From positions 1 to 64,000 of the forward strand of contig CAKOXK010000007.1 in the NCBI GenBank assembly GCA_934130085.1: a DNA stretch of 64,000 bases, in the 5' to 3' direction. The position numbers and the translations under genes are program-made. The notes beneath the pieces were generated by a model that saw nothing but the letters and a program-made list of their open reading frames with translations, did not search any database and was not told where the DNA came from. This DNA is from an uncultured Clostridia bacterium (GTDB taxonomy: Bacteria; Bacillota; Clostridia; TANB77; CAG-508). The first letter of the stretch is position 1; every line of letters starts with the position of its first letter. Below are positions 1 through 8,316 of the stretch, piece by piece.

Positions 1-78
1 TAATACTCCAATTTCTCCATATCAAATAATGGAGAGTCATAAAAATCTTTAAGTTCTATTTTTAAAGTTTTACATATC

Positions 79-107
79 TTTATAAATAAACAAAACTATG
101 ATATAAT
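79..107 (+). promoter_or_regulatory. Promoter of rbgA
   Basis: An extended -10 element (TGATATAAT, 99-107) lies about 75 bases before the rbgA start. The -35 region at 79-84 is weak, as is common when a TGn extension is present. Confidence 0.5.
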
Positions 108-131
108 ACTTTCAAGTTAAAAACGAAAAAC

Positions 132-153
132 AAATACTTTTAAGTATTTTTTT
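132..153 (+). terminator. Hairpin plus T-run in the rbgA leader
   Basis: An 8-bp perfect stem (132-139 with 142-149), a two-base loop and a run of seven T lie between the rbgA promoter and its ribosome binding site. The form is that of a weak intrinsic terminator or attenuator. No antiterminator partner was recognised. Confidence 0.4.
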
Positions 154-182
154 AAATGATAGAATAGAAAGAAGTGATTAAA

Positions 183-1103
183 ATGGACATGTACCAAAAA
201 AGAAAAATCAGAGCAGAAAAGAAAAATAACAATCAAGAAGAAAAGTTAACTAAAGGCGTTCCTAATTGGTACCCTGGCCACATGAGTAAGACTAGAAAGC
301 AAATTGCAGAAGATTTGAAGATGATTGACGTGGTAATAGAAGTTACAGATGCAAGGATTCCGTATTCTAGCAGGAATCCTGATATTGAGGGGCTTATGAA
401 GGATAAGAAAAAAATAATCATTTTGAATAAAAAAGATTTGGCAGATGAAAACAGTATTAAAATGTGGGTTAACTATTATAAGAAAATAGGAATAACTGCG
501 ATTCCAACTGAAGCTAGTAAAAAAGATGGAAGAAAAGAAGTAATCGATGCAATAAAGTCGGAAAGCCAAGAAATCGTAAAGAAGTTTGGCGATAAAGGTA
601 GAAGCGGAAGAAAGATAAAAGTAATGGTATTTGGTATTCCTAATGTTGGAAAGTCTACTTTTATAAATATGCTTGCAAACAAAAATTCCGCCAAGGTAGA
701 AAATAAACCGGGTGTAACTAAAAAGAAACAATGGATTCGACTAAGTGAAGATATTGAGCTTATGGATACCCCAGGAATGCTATGGCCAAAAATTAAAGAT
801 GAGCGTGTTGCAATGAATCTTGCTTTTACAAATAGTATGGGGCAAAATGCTTTCGATAACGAAGAAATTGCATTTTATTTATTAAAATTCTTATGTCAAA
901 ACTATCAAAAAAAGATTGAAGATAGATATGGCATAAAACTAAATGATGAAGAAGTCATTGAAATAAGGGAAGAGATTGCAAGAAAAAAAGGATGTATTTT
1001 AAGAGGTAATGAAATTGATGAGGCTAAAGTATCTAATATGATATTGAATGATTTTCAATCAGGAAAGATAGGAAGAATCTCAATTGAAAACCCTAAAGAA
1101 TAA
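183..1103 (+). CDS. rbgA: Ribosome biogenesis GTPase RbgA (YlqF)
   Basis: RbgA is a circularly permuted GTPase that acts late in 50S subunit assembly. The order of the GTP motifs shows the permutation: NKKD (G4) near residue 80 comes before the P-loop GIPNVGKST near residue 155 and DTPG (G3) near residue 198. The N-terminus has the family signature NWYPGHM, followed by DARIPYSSRNP. The C-terminal part is the helical RNA-binding domain. At 306 residues it is of normal length. I place the start at ATG 183 rather than GTG 174, because GTG 174 lies inside the ribosome binding site (AAGAAGTGAT). mrnC follows after 45 bases, so the two are probably co-transcribed. Confidence 0.93.
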   Translation: MDMYQKRKIRAEKKNNNQEEKLTKGVPNWYPGHMSKTRKQIAEDLKMIDVVIEVTDARIPYSSRNPDIEGLMKDKKKIIILNKKDLADENSIKMWVNYYKKIGITAIPTEASKKDGRKEVIDAIKSESQEIVKKFGDKGRSGRKIKVMVFGIPNVGKSTFINMLANKNSAKVENKPGVTKKKQWIRLSEDIELMDTPGMLWPKIKDERVAMNLAFTNSMGQNAFDNEEIAFYLLKFLCQNYQKKIEDRYGIKLNDEEVIEIREEIARKKGCILRGNEIDEAKVSNMILNDFQSGKIGRISIENPKE

Positions 1104-1148
1104 AATATTATTTAATACATGGTATTATTATAGAAGAGGAATATATCA

Positions 1149-1574
1149 ATGGAAAATGTTTTTAAAGAAATTATTACAAAAGATGAAAGAGATATTAACA
1201 TGATGTCTCCCCTTACGTGGGCGTATGTAGGGGACTCAGTTTATGAACTATATATAAGATTATATTTGAGTAATAATACAAATTTAAATCCACATAAAAT
1301 GCATGTAGAATCTATTAAGTTTGTAAAAGCTGAGGTTCAGGCAAGAGTAGTAAAGGAGCTTAATTTAACAGAGGAAGAAAAAGATATTGTAAGAAGAGGA
1401 CGCAATACAGAAAATCATCATCTGCCAAAGCACGCAACTCTTGAAGATTATTCATACTCTACAGGTTTTGAGGCTTTGGTAGGATATTTATACTTAAATG
1501 GCAATGAAAAGAGATTGAAGCAAATTCTTGAGGAAACAATTGGAAAAGTAGTTGACAATAATAAAAAAGTATAG
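1149..1574 (+). CDS. mrnC: Mini-ribonuclease III (MrnC)
   Basis: MrnC is a dimeric RNase III catalytic domain without the double-stranded RNA-binding domain; in Firmicutes it matures 23S rRNA. The protein (141 aa) carries the family motif SPLTWAYVGDSVYELYIR near residues 20-37, with the catalytic Asp in GDSVYE, and the second acidic motif in TGFEALVGYLYL near residue 108. Ribosome binding site AGAGGA. The last codons overlap the strong promoter of the following non-coding RNA, so transcription of that RNA starts inside or just after this gene. Confidence 0.92.
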   Translation: MENVFKEIITKDERDINMMSPLTWAYVGDSVYELYIRLYLSNNTNLNPHKMHVESIKFVKAEVQARVVKELNLTEEEKDIVRRGRNTENHHLPKHATLEDYSYSTGFEALVGYLYLNGNEKRLKQILEETIGKVVDNNKKV

Positions 1575-1580
1575 TATAAT
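1552..1580 (+). promoter_or_regulatory. Perfect consensus sigma-A promoter
   Basis: TTGACA (1552-1557), a 17-bp spacer and TATAAT (1575-1580). Both hexamers are exact consensus and the spacing is optimal. It overlaps the mrnC stop codon, and transcription would begin near 1587. No plausible coding start follows for 700 bases, so it must drive the structured RNA. Confidence 0.85.
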
Positions 1581-1586
1581 AAAAAC

Positions 1587-2045
1587 TGCTTGAGGTTTTT
1601 ACCTCGCAAATGTATTCTTTGACTCTTTGGAGGTCAATGAATATTTTATATAGGAGCTTAGTATAATTTTAGGCTCCATCGAACAGGGTTAGGTGCTGGA
1701 AGCAAGGAGATATATCGTCACAATTACAAACGGTAGGTAATCCTTCGCACCAGTTGCTGGGTTGGTTTGAGATCGTGTGTGTTGGCCTTTGGCCTAATTT
1801 TCGATCGAGATTCTCCTTCTGACATGTGTTCGCCACACAAGCTTACACGTTTTCAAGCTATAGCTTGGTCTGGCTTACTGCCGCAGGTTATCGTCTTGGC
1901 AACTAAAAGTCGGGTTCGAATCCCGCACCCTGTATTACACCTATAACCATAAATAAAGTGAACCTCCATGTTAATTTTATTTTTGTGTGATTATAGGTGT
2001 GCCTCCAAAATTATTCCCTCATGTTCGCGCATGGGGGAACTTTTT
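1587..2045 (+). ncRNA. Structured non-coding RNA between mrnC and pnp (raiA-like candidate)
   Basis: About 460 nt from a perfect promoter to a strong terminator with no credible reading frame. The leader has short hairpins, for example GAGGT/ACCTC near 1592 and GGAGC/GCTCC between about 1653 and 1677. The core, 1683-1933, is closed by a 7-bp stem (ACAGGGT with ACCCTGT). Just inside its 3' strand sits a tRNA-like T-arm (CGGG, loop TTCGAAT, CCCG; 1911-1925). Near the 5' side, GGTGC (1691-1695) can pair with GCACC (1747-1751). A 10-bp perfect inverted repeat (1937-1946 with 1991-2000) follows the core. It does not match tmRNA, RNase P RNA, SRP RNA or 6S RNA as I know them. The size, the clostridial host and the T-loop-like element make raiA RNA the best known candidate, but I could not confirm that. 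Confidence 0.7.
2014..2045 (+). terminator. Terminator of the structured RNA
   Basis: A 10-bp stem with one wobble pair (2014-2023 with 2030-2039), loop TTCGCG, then CTTTTT. This is a classic intrinsic terminator. Confidence 0.85.
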
Positions 2046-2328
2046 ATGCAATATTTGAGAAGTTCCTTTGATTTGAATCTTAATCGTTAAGTGAAAATTT
2101 AAATGCAATTCTGCAAAGCAAATGCAATTTGGACAAGAAAAAGCAAGTTAGAACATTACTTTTAAATAAATAAAAATATTCTTGCAAATTATGTAAAAAT
2201 ATTATAAAATGTATTCTGTAAATTGTTCAGTTGATTTGTCAATGTAGCTTGTATAATGTATTAAAATTTTATTTAGTTTTAGTATATTATAGAGGTTACT
2301 TGTAAATCAATTGATTTAGGAGGTAAAT

Positions 2329-4446
2329 ATGTATAAATATTACGAGACAGAACTTGCAGGTAGAAAGTTAAGTATTGAAACTGGCAAGTTTGCAAATCAG
2401 GCAAATGGTAGTGTTACAGTTAGATATGGTGACACTGTTGTTATGACTAATGTTACAGCTTCAAAAGAGGCTCAAGATGGTGTTGATTTTTTCCCACTAT
2501 CAGTTAATTATGAAGAAAAGCTATATGCTGTAGGAAGAATCCCAGGTAGTTTTAATCGTAGAGAAGGAAAGCCTTCTGATAAAGCTGTCTTAGTTTCAAG
2601 AGCAATTGATAGACCAATAAGACCACTATTTCCTAGTGATTTTAGAAATGATGTTTGTGTTGTAAATACTGTTCTTTCTATGGATCAAGATTGTAGCCCT
2701 GAGGTATGTGCTAACATTGGTACATCTGCAGCACTTTCTATATCTGATATTCCATGGGGTGGTCCTACAGCAGCAGTTCAAGTTGGATATGTTGATGGTG
2801 AAATAGTAATAAATCCTACATCAGAACAAAATAAAAAATCTAGATTACGTCTTACAGTCGCAGGAACTGAAGAAAAAATTACTATGATTGAAGCCGGAGC
2901 AGATGAAATTCCAAATGATGTTATGCTTGAGGCTATTAAAAAAGCTCATGTTGATATTAAGAAAATTTGCAAATTTATTTCTGATATTAAGACAGAAATC
3001 GGTAAAGAGAAGTTCGAATATAAATCTTTCTCAGTTGATAAAGATTTTTATAAAGCTGTATGCGATAAATTAGAAAACGAAATGTATGAAGCAGTTCAAA
3101 ATACTGATAAAGAAGTTAGAAATGATAATGTTGATAAGGTTTCTGAAAAAATTAAAGAAATTGCTATTGAGATGTTTGGAGAAGATGCTGAAGAAGAGCA
3201 CGCTTTTGATATTGCACAAGCAATTCATGATTTAGAAAAACACTGTGTTAGAAAGATGATTTTAACAGAGCATAAGAGACCTGATGGAAGAAAAATTGAT
3301 GAGGTTAGAAAGCTATCTGCAGAAGTAGGACTACTTCCAAGAGTACATGGTAGTGGATTATTTTCAAGAGGACAAACTCAAGTTCTATCAATTGCAACTC
3401 TTGGTACAAAGCAAGATGAACAAGAACTTGATGGTCTTGATGAAGAAAAAGCAAAAAGATATATGCATCAATATAATTTTCCTTCATATAGTGTTGGAGA
3501 GGCAAAGCCTTCAAGGGGTCCTGGAAGAAGAGAAATTGGACATGGTGCATTAGCTGAAAGAGCCTTACTTCCAGTTATTCCTTCAGAAGAAGAATTTCCT
3601 TATACAATAAGAGTTGTATCAGAAGTTCTTGAATCAAATGGATCTACCTCACAAGCAAGTATTTGTGGAAGCACATTAGCATTAATGGATGCAGGCGTTC
3701 CAATTAAAAAGCCAGTTGCTGGTATATCATCTGGATTAATTACAGACCCAGAAGATCCTAATAAATACATTGTTTTAACAGATATACAAGATATTGAAGA
3801 TTTCTTTGGTGATATGGATTTTAAAGTTGGCGGTACTAAAGATGGAATTACGGCTATCCAAGTTGATATAAAAATTGATGGCTTAACTTATGATATTATT
3901 GAGCAAGCTTTTGAAAGAACAAAGATTGCACGTGATATGATTATTGATGATTATATTCTAAAGGCAATTCCAGAGCCAAGAAAAGAACTATCTAAATATG
4001 CTCCAAAGATTATCACAACAAAGATTGATGTAGATAAGATTAAAGATGTAATAGGTGCAGGTGGAAAAACAATCAATAAAATTATTGATGAAACAGGTGT
4101 CAAGATTGACATTGAAGAAGATGGACGAGTATTCATTTATTCACAAGATACTGAAAGCGCAAACAAGGCTTTAAAGATTATTGAAGATATTACAAGAGAA
4201 ATTGAAGTTGGCAAAGTATACGATGGAGTTGTTTCAAAAATAATGCCATTTGGTGCTTTTGTAAACCTAGGGGGAAATAAAGAAGGTCTACTTCATATTT
4301 CTAAAATATCAAGCAAGAGAGTTGAAAGAGTAGAAGATGTTTTATCTGTTGGAGATGAAATAAGAGTTAAGGTTACAAATATTGATAATCAAGGAAAAAT
4401 CGACCTTAATATGAGAGATTTAGAAAAGAAAGAATCTGAAGAATAG
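2329..4446 (+). CDS. pnp: Polyribonucleotide nucleotidyltransferase (PNPase)
   Basis: PNPase degrades RNA 3' to 5' with phosphate and is a core part of the RNA decay machinery. The 705-residue protein has the normal order: first RNase PH domain (about 1-140), helical linker, second RNase PH domain (about 325-540, with SRGPGRREIGHG and CGSTLALMDAGVP), KH domain with the GAGG loop (about 565-610) and a C-terminal S1 domain (about 625-700, GVVSKIMPFGAFV). Ribosome binding site AGGAGG. A TATAAT at 2252-2257 is a possible -10, but its -35 is poor. The next gene starts 18 bases after the stop. Confidence 0.97.
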   Translation: MYKYYETELAGRKLSIETGKFANQANGSVTVRYGDTVVMTNVTASKEAQDGVDFFPLSVNYEEKLYAVGRIPGSFNRREGKPSDKAVLVSRAIDRPIRPLFPSDFRNDVCVVNTVLSMDQDCSPEVCANIGTSAALSISDIPWGGPTAAVQVGYVDGEIVINPTSEQNKKSRLRLTVAGTEEKITMIEAGADEIPNDVMLEAIKKAHVDIKKICKFISDIKTEIGKEKFEYKSFSVDKDFYKAVCDKLENEMYEAVQNTDKEVRNDNVDKVSEKIKEIAIEMFGEDAEEEHAFDIAQAIHDLEKHCVRKMILTEHKRPDGRKIDEVRKLSAEVGLLPRVHGSGLFSRGQTQVLSIATLGTKQDEQELDGLDEEKAKRYMHQYNFPSYSVGEAKPSRGPGRREIGHGALAERALLPVIPSEEEFPYTIRVVSEVLESNGSTSQASICGSTLALMDAGVPIKKPVAGISSGLITDPEDPNKYIVLTDIQDIEDFFGDMDFKVGGTKDGITAIQVDIKIDGLTYDIIEQAFERTKIARDMIIDDYILKAIPEPRKELSKYAPKIITTKIDVDKIKDVIGAGGKTINKIIDETGVKIDIEEDGRVFIYSQDTESANKALKIIEDITREIEVGKVYDGVVSKIMPFGAFVNLGGNKEGLLHISKISSKRVERVEDVLSVGDEIRVKVTNIDNQGKIDLNMRDLEKKESEE

Positions 4447-4464
4447 AGATAGGAAAGGTTAAAA

Positions 4465-5700
4465 ATGCAATTTTTATACTTTTTACAACAAGCGATTATA
4501 TGGATAATAACAATTTACTATTTATATGAATTAGTAATTAGTTTGTTTTCCTTTGTAAAATTGAAAGAAAAACCGCTTGTAATAAATAAAAAACATAAAT
4601 TTATATTAATATTGCCAGCTCATAATGAGGAGGCTGTTATTGGAAATCTAATTAACAGCCTTAAGGCATTAGATTACCCAAAAGAGCTATATGATATTCA
4701 GGTCATTGCAGATAATTGCACAGATAACACTGAAAAAATTGCAAGAGATTTGGGTGCTAAAGTTTTTGTCAGAAAAGAAGATGACCCTAATAAAAAGACT
4801 AAGGGCTATGCTTTGCAAGCTTTCTTTAAGCAATTTTTAAATGATCCTAATATGGATTATGATGCATTTTGTGTTTTTGATGCAGATAATATTGTTGATA
4901 AAAATTTCCTTAATGCCATGAATAAACATTTATGTCAAGGGGAAGAGGTTGTTCAGGGTTATAGAGATATTAAAAATCCGACTGATAGCTGGATTGCTTC
5001 AGGATATGCAATATTTTATTGGATGATGAATAGATTTTATCATTTAGCAAGATATAATGCAGGTCTTTCTGCTCTTATGAATGGTACTGGCTTTATGGTT
5101 AAAATTGATAGAATAAGAGAAAAAGGCTGGGATACAGATACTTTAACAGAAGATATAGAGTTCTCTTTAAAAACTATAATTGAAGGAAAAAAAGTTGGAT
5201 GGGCTACTGATGCTATTTGTTATGATGAAGAACCAGTCAAATTCATGCCTTCATGGAAACAAAGATCGAGATGGACGATTGGCCATATCCAATGTTTAGT
5301 AGAGTATGCAGTTCCATTAACAAAAGCTACGAATGATAAGAAAACATTAATGAACTTGGATGGACTTTTATATATTCTTGGAAGTATTCCAATGTTTGTT
5401 ATAACATTAATATTGCTTTTAATAAACGCAGTAATTTATTTAAAAAAAGAAATGACAACTCAGGTATTTATTTTAAATATACTTAGATTTGTTTTGCCTA
5501 CATTCTTTGTACCAATATTAATAGCAATACTTATAATGGTTATAGATAAAAGACCTATTAAAAAAATGTGGAAAGGTCTTCTAATGTACCCAGTATTCCT
5601 AGGCTCATGGTTATTAATAACATTTAAATGCCTATTTAAACAAGATACAAAATGGGAAAAGATTGAACATACACGTGATGTTAAAATTGACGAGGTTTAG
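4465..5700 (+). CDS. Membrane glycosyltransferase, family 2
   Basis: A family 2 glycosyltransferase of the processive, membrane-bound type. One N-terminal membrane segment (about 5-30) is followed by a GT-A domain with PAHNEE near residue 50, the nucleotide-sugar motif DADN near 140, TEDIEF near 232, and QRSRW near 270, the QxxRW motif of cellulose-, hyaluronan- and N-acetylglucosamine-polymer synthases. Three or four membrane segments follow (about 300-400). The sugar and product cannot be told from sequence. It lies 18 bases after pnp and 3 bases before the next gene, so it is probably in the pnp transcript. Confidence 0.85.
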   Translation: MQFLYFLQQAIIWIITIYYLYELVISLFSFVKLKEKPLVINKKHKFILILPAHNEEAVIGNLINSLKALDYPKELYDIQVIADNCTDNTEKIARDLGAKVFVRKEDDPNKKTKGYALQAFFKQFLNDPNMDYDAFCVFDADNIVDKNFLNAMNKHLCQGEEVVQGYRDIKNPTDSWIASGYAIFYWMMNRFYHLARYNAGLSALMNGTGFMVKIDRIREKGWDTDTLTEDIEFSLKTIIEGKKVGWATDAICYDEEPVKFMPSWKQRSRWTIGHIQCLVEYAVPLTKATNDKKTLMNLDGLLYILGSIPMFVITLILLLINAVIYLKKEMTTQVFILNILRFVLPTFFVPILIAILIMVIDKRPIKKMWKGLLMYPVFLGSWLLITFKCLFKQDTKWEKIEHTRDVKIDEV

Positions 5701-5703
5701 TTT

Positions 5704-6540
5704 ATGTTAGAAAAAACAAAAGTTTATGCATTCGTTGGACCATCTGGAACTGGAAAAAGTTACAGAGCCCAGATGGTTGCGAGTGAAAATAATATTCAAT
5801 ATATAATTGATGATGGTTTACTTGTAAATAATAATGATGTTGTTGCTGGAAGCTCAGCAAAGAAAGCTTCAACTAAAATTGAAACCGTAAAAAAAGCACT
5901 ATTTATTGAAGAAAATCAAAGAAAAGAAATGTTAAAGGCTTTAAAAAAATTAAAGCCAGAATCAATACTAATACTTGGAACATCTGATGAGATGGTTAAA
6001 AAAATAGCAAAGAATTTAGAACTTCCTAAAATTGAAAAAATTATTTATATTACAGATGTTGCTTCAGAAGAGGAAATTGAAGATGCAAGAAGAGTTAGGG
6101 TTACAGAAGGAAAGCATGTAATACCTGTTCCAACTTTTGAAATAAAGAAAGACTTTTCAGGTTATATACTTGATCCCTTACAAATATTCAAGACAAGACA
6201 AAATGATACTCCATACATGTCTGAAAAATCGATAATCAGGCCAACTTTTAGTTATATGGGAAATTACACAATCTCTGATTCAGTATTCAGGGAAATAATA
6301 GAATACTTAGCAAAAAAAAATTCGGCAATTACAAATGTATTAAAAGTTAGAGTAAATAAGAGCGATTTAGGCCCAACAATTTATGTTGAAGTTGAGGTTA
6401 AATTTGGAATAAATATTTTAAATGAGCTAAAGAAATTCAAAGAAAAATGTGTTAAAGAAATTGAGAGACAAACATCAATGAATATTCGTGACATGAAAAT
6501 ATTAGCAAAAAAAATATCATTGCCTAACACAGATAATTAA
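5704..6540 (+). CDS. P-loop ATPase domain fused to an Asp23/Gls24-like domain
   Basis: Two regions can be seen in 278 residues. The N-terminal part has a Walker A motif GPSGTGKS at residues 13-20 and the look of a small P-loop NTPase. The C-terminal part (about 180-270: SYMGNYTISDSVFREII, a beta-strand-rich middle, then a helix ending IRDMKIL) resembles the Asp23/Gls24 envelope-stress family, whose members attach to the membrane or cell envelope in Gram-positive bacteria. The role is unknown. It begins 3 bases after the glycosyltransferase stop, which suggests an envelope-related operon. There is no clear Walker B motif. Confidence 0.65.
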   Translation: MLEKTKVYAFVGPSGTGKSYRAQMVASENNIQYIIDDGLLVNNNDVVAGSSAKKASTKIETVKKALFIEENQRKEMLKALKKLKPESILILGTSDEMVKKIAKNLELPKIEKIIYITDVASEEEIEDARRVRVTEGKHVIPVPTFEIKKDFSGYILDPLQIFKTRQNDTPYMSEKSIIRPTFSYMGNYTISDSVFREIIEYLAKKNSAITNVLKVRVNKSDLGPTIYVEVEVKFGINILNELKKFKEKCVKEIERQTSMNIRDMKILAKKISLPNTDN

Positions 6541-6685
6541 AACTTTAATTATTCATGCTAAACAACACAAACGTAATATGATAATTATTTGCAATATAGC
6601 AATAATAAAAAAATACTATTATTAGTGATAAATAAAAAAATAACCTACTAATTACTTACGATAAATTTGATAAAGGAGAATAAAA

Positions 6686-7996
6686 ATGTCTTTTATAGTA
6701 GCAATTGACGGTCCATCAGGTACAGGAAAGGGAACAGTTACATCAATACTTGCAGAAAAATTTAATCTTTTATATCTTGATACTGGAGCGATGTACAGAT
6801 GTGTAACATTAAGGTTAATTAATGATGATATAAGGTTAGAAGAAACAGATAAAATAAAACAAGTGTTACAAAATATAAAAATCGAGTTCAAAATTGATAA
6901 ACAAAATAAAGAAGAACAAAAAAGAGTATTTTTGGATGGAAAAGATGTAACAAAAGAAATAAGAGAAGCAAAAGTAAATAATATGGTTTCCCCGGTATCA
7001 CATATTCCGGAAGTAAGATACAGTATGGTAGAACTCCAACGCAAGATGTCATTTGGAAAAGATGTAATTCTTGAGGGAAGAGATATTGGAACAAATGTAT
7101 TTCCAAATGCTGATGTAAAAATATACCTTGATGCTTCTGTTGATGAAAGAGTAAAAAGAAGACTTAAACAAAACCAAGAAAAGGGAGTAGAATCAACTGA
7201 GGAAGAGGTTAGAAATAATATTATTTTTAGAGATGAAAATGATAAAAATGCTAAAATAGCCCCATTAAAAAAAGCAGAGGATGCCATATATATTGATACA
7301 TCTGATCTAAGCATAAAACAAGTAGTAAAGAAAATGTCAAAAATAATAAAAAAAGAAAAGAAAAAATATATAAAAATTGAAAACGCATACATAATGACGA
7401 AAGAAACTCCACTAAAAAGAATTCATAGATGTTTTGTAAAACATTTTTTAGCAGGACTTTACTATATTTTTTATAGAGTAAAGAAAAATGGGGTCGAAAA
7501 CATACAAACAGATGAGGGCTTAATAATATGCGCAAACCATTTAAATTATTTAGATGCAGCAGGAATAATCTTACTTAATAAAGAGCCAATAAGGTTTGTG
7601 GCTAAAAGTGATCTTTATAGAAAGAATTCGTTATCATACTTAGGACATTTATTTAATATTATTCCGGTAAAAAGAGATTCATCAGATATAGCATCAATAA
7701 AATTGTGCTTAAAAAGCCTAAAAAACAAAGAAAAATTAGGCATATTTCCAGAAGGAACAAGACATGGAATGGAAAGACATGCGGAAGTAAAAAATGGGGC
7801 ATGCTTTTTAGCGTATAAAGCAAAAGTTAAAATAGTTCCAGTTGGAATAAAAGGAAGCTTCAAGCCATTTACCAAAGTAACATTTAACTATGGAGAGCCA
7901 ATTGATGTAATGAAATATAAAACGGATGATCCTGATTGGATGAATGAAGCAACAAAGGCTGTGATGGATAAGATTGTGGAGCTTTCTAAGGATTGA
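6686..7996 (+). CDS. cmk: Cytidylate kinase fused to 1-acyl-glycerol-3-phosphate acyltransferase (Cmk-PlsC)
   Basis: Residues 1 to about 220 are a complete CMP/dCMP kinase: Walker A GPSGTGKGT (9-17), DTGAMYR near residue 32 and EGRDIGTNVFP near 130. Residues about 230-436 are a complete PlsC-type acyltransferase, with NHLNYLDAAG (the HX4D catalytic motif) near residue 277 and FPEGTRHG near 354. In related genomes these are usually two adjacent genes. Here the frame is open across the junction, which contains an in-frame ATG (ATGACGAAAGAAACT, 7393-7407) that looks like the old plsC start. Either one bifunctional protein is made or plsC is also started internally. Ribosome binding site AGGAGA. 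A 3'-end repeat begins directly after the stop. Confidence 0.92.
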   Translation: MSFIVAIDGPSGTGKGTVTSILAEKFNLLYLDTGAMYRCVTLRLINDDIRLEETDKIKQVLQNIKIEFKIDKQNKEEQKRVFLDGKDVTKEIREAKVNNMVSPVSHIPEVRYSMVELQRKMSFGKDVILEGRDIGTNVFPNADVKIYLDASVDERVKRRLKQNQEKGVESTEEEVRNNIIFRDENDKNAKIAPLKKAEDAIYIDTSDLSIKQVVKKMSKIIKKEKKKYIKIENAYIMTKETPLKRIHRCFVKHFLAGLYYIFYRVKKNGVENIQTDEGLIICANHLNYLDAAGIILLNKEPIRFVAKSDLYRKNSLSYLGHLFNIIPVKRDSSDIASIKLCLKSLKNKEKLGIFPEGTRHGMERHAEVKNGACFLAYKAKVKIVPVGIKGSFKPFTKVTFNYGEPIDVMKYKTDDPDWMNEATKAVMDKIVELSKD

Positions 7997-7997
7997 A

Positions 7998-8077
7998 CCA
8001 AAAGTTAGTCAAGACTAACTTTCGGAAGAAAAAACATTTGCGCTACGCTTGAACGCTAACGTAGCCTTCTTCACTAA
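7998..8077 (+). repeat. 3'-end palindromic element, copy 1 (partial)
   Basis: The right half of the element described for copy 2, beginning two bases after the cmk-plsC stop. It keeps the GTTAGTC/GACTAAC hairpin, the GAAGAAAAAA arm, the TTTGCGCTACGC segment and a final CCTTCTTC. It forms a tandem pair with copy 2. Confidence 0.7.
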
Positions 8078-8227
8078 AAGTACAAATTTAATATTATATT
8101 GTTCTCGAAGCCTTATTCGTTTTTTTCTTCGTTAGTCAAGACTAACTTTCGGAAGAAAAAAACATTCGCGCTATGCTTGATCGCTAACGCGGCTTCTTCG
8201 AACAATATAATATTAAATTTTGTACTT
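8078..8227 (+). repeat. 3'-end palindromic element, copy 2
   Basis: A 150-bp palindromic element. The outer arms (from AAGTACAAATTTAATATT to the mirrored end at 8227) pair over about 27 bases with one indel. Inside, GAAGCC pairs with GGCTTC. Two hairpins follow: TTTTTTTCTTC with GAAGAAAAAAA, containing GTTAGTC/GACTAAC, and CGCG...CGCG. The predicted shape is a three-way junction. It stands in the same orientation as the upstream gene cmk-plsC. Together with copy 1 it fills the 320-base gap before typA. Confidence 0.8.
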
Positions 8228-8234
8228 AATTATG

Positions 8235-8264
8235 TTGACAAGCTTAATTAATAAATGATATAAT
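8235..8264 (+). promoter_or_regulatory. Promoter of typA
   Basis: TTGACA (8235-8240) and TATAAT (8259-8264), both exact consensus, 18-bp spacer, about 50 bases before typA and directly after the palindromic element. Confidence 0.75.
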
Positions 8265-8316
8265 ACATGAGTTAAAAATTAGCTCAATATAAGTAATATT
8301 GAAAGGGATTAAGAAA

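Noticed and set aside
1683..1933. An ordinary tRNA gene, or a tRNA split by an intron
   Set aside because: Only the acceptor-like stem and T-arm are present. There is no anticodon arm, the D-arm position does not fit, and no CCA follows. Group I intron core motifs were not found in the inserted part.
1587..2045. tmRNA, RNase P RNA, SRP RNA or 6S RNA
   Set aside because: No tag reading frame ending in an Ala-Ala motif, no GAGGAAAGTC/ACAGAA RNase P core, no proper SRP tip (TTAGGTGCTGGAAGC resembles it only loosely), and no long 6S-like hairpin.
3305..3550. Reverse-strand and alternative-frame open frames inside pnp, fba, uvrA and other genes
   Set aside because: These are shadows of the main genes, with no ribosome binding sites and no sensible composition.
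7350..7420. A missed stop and frameshift between cmk and plsC
   Set aside because: The frame is continuous and both halves are in phase. Nothing in the sequence suggests an indel; it is recorded as a fusion.
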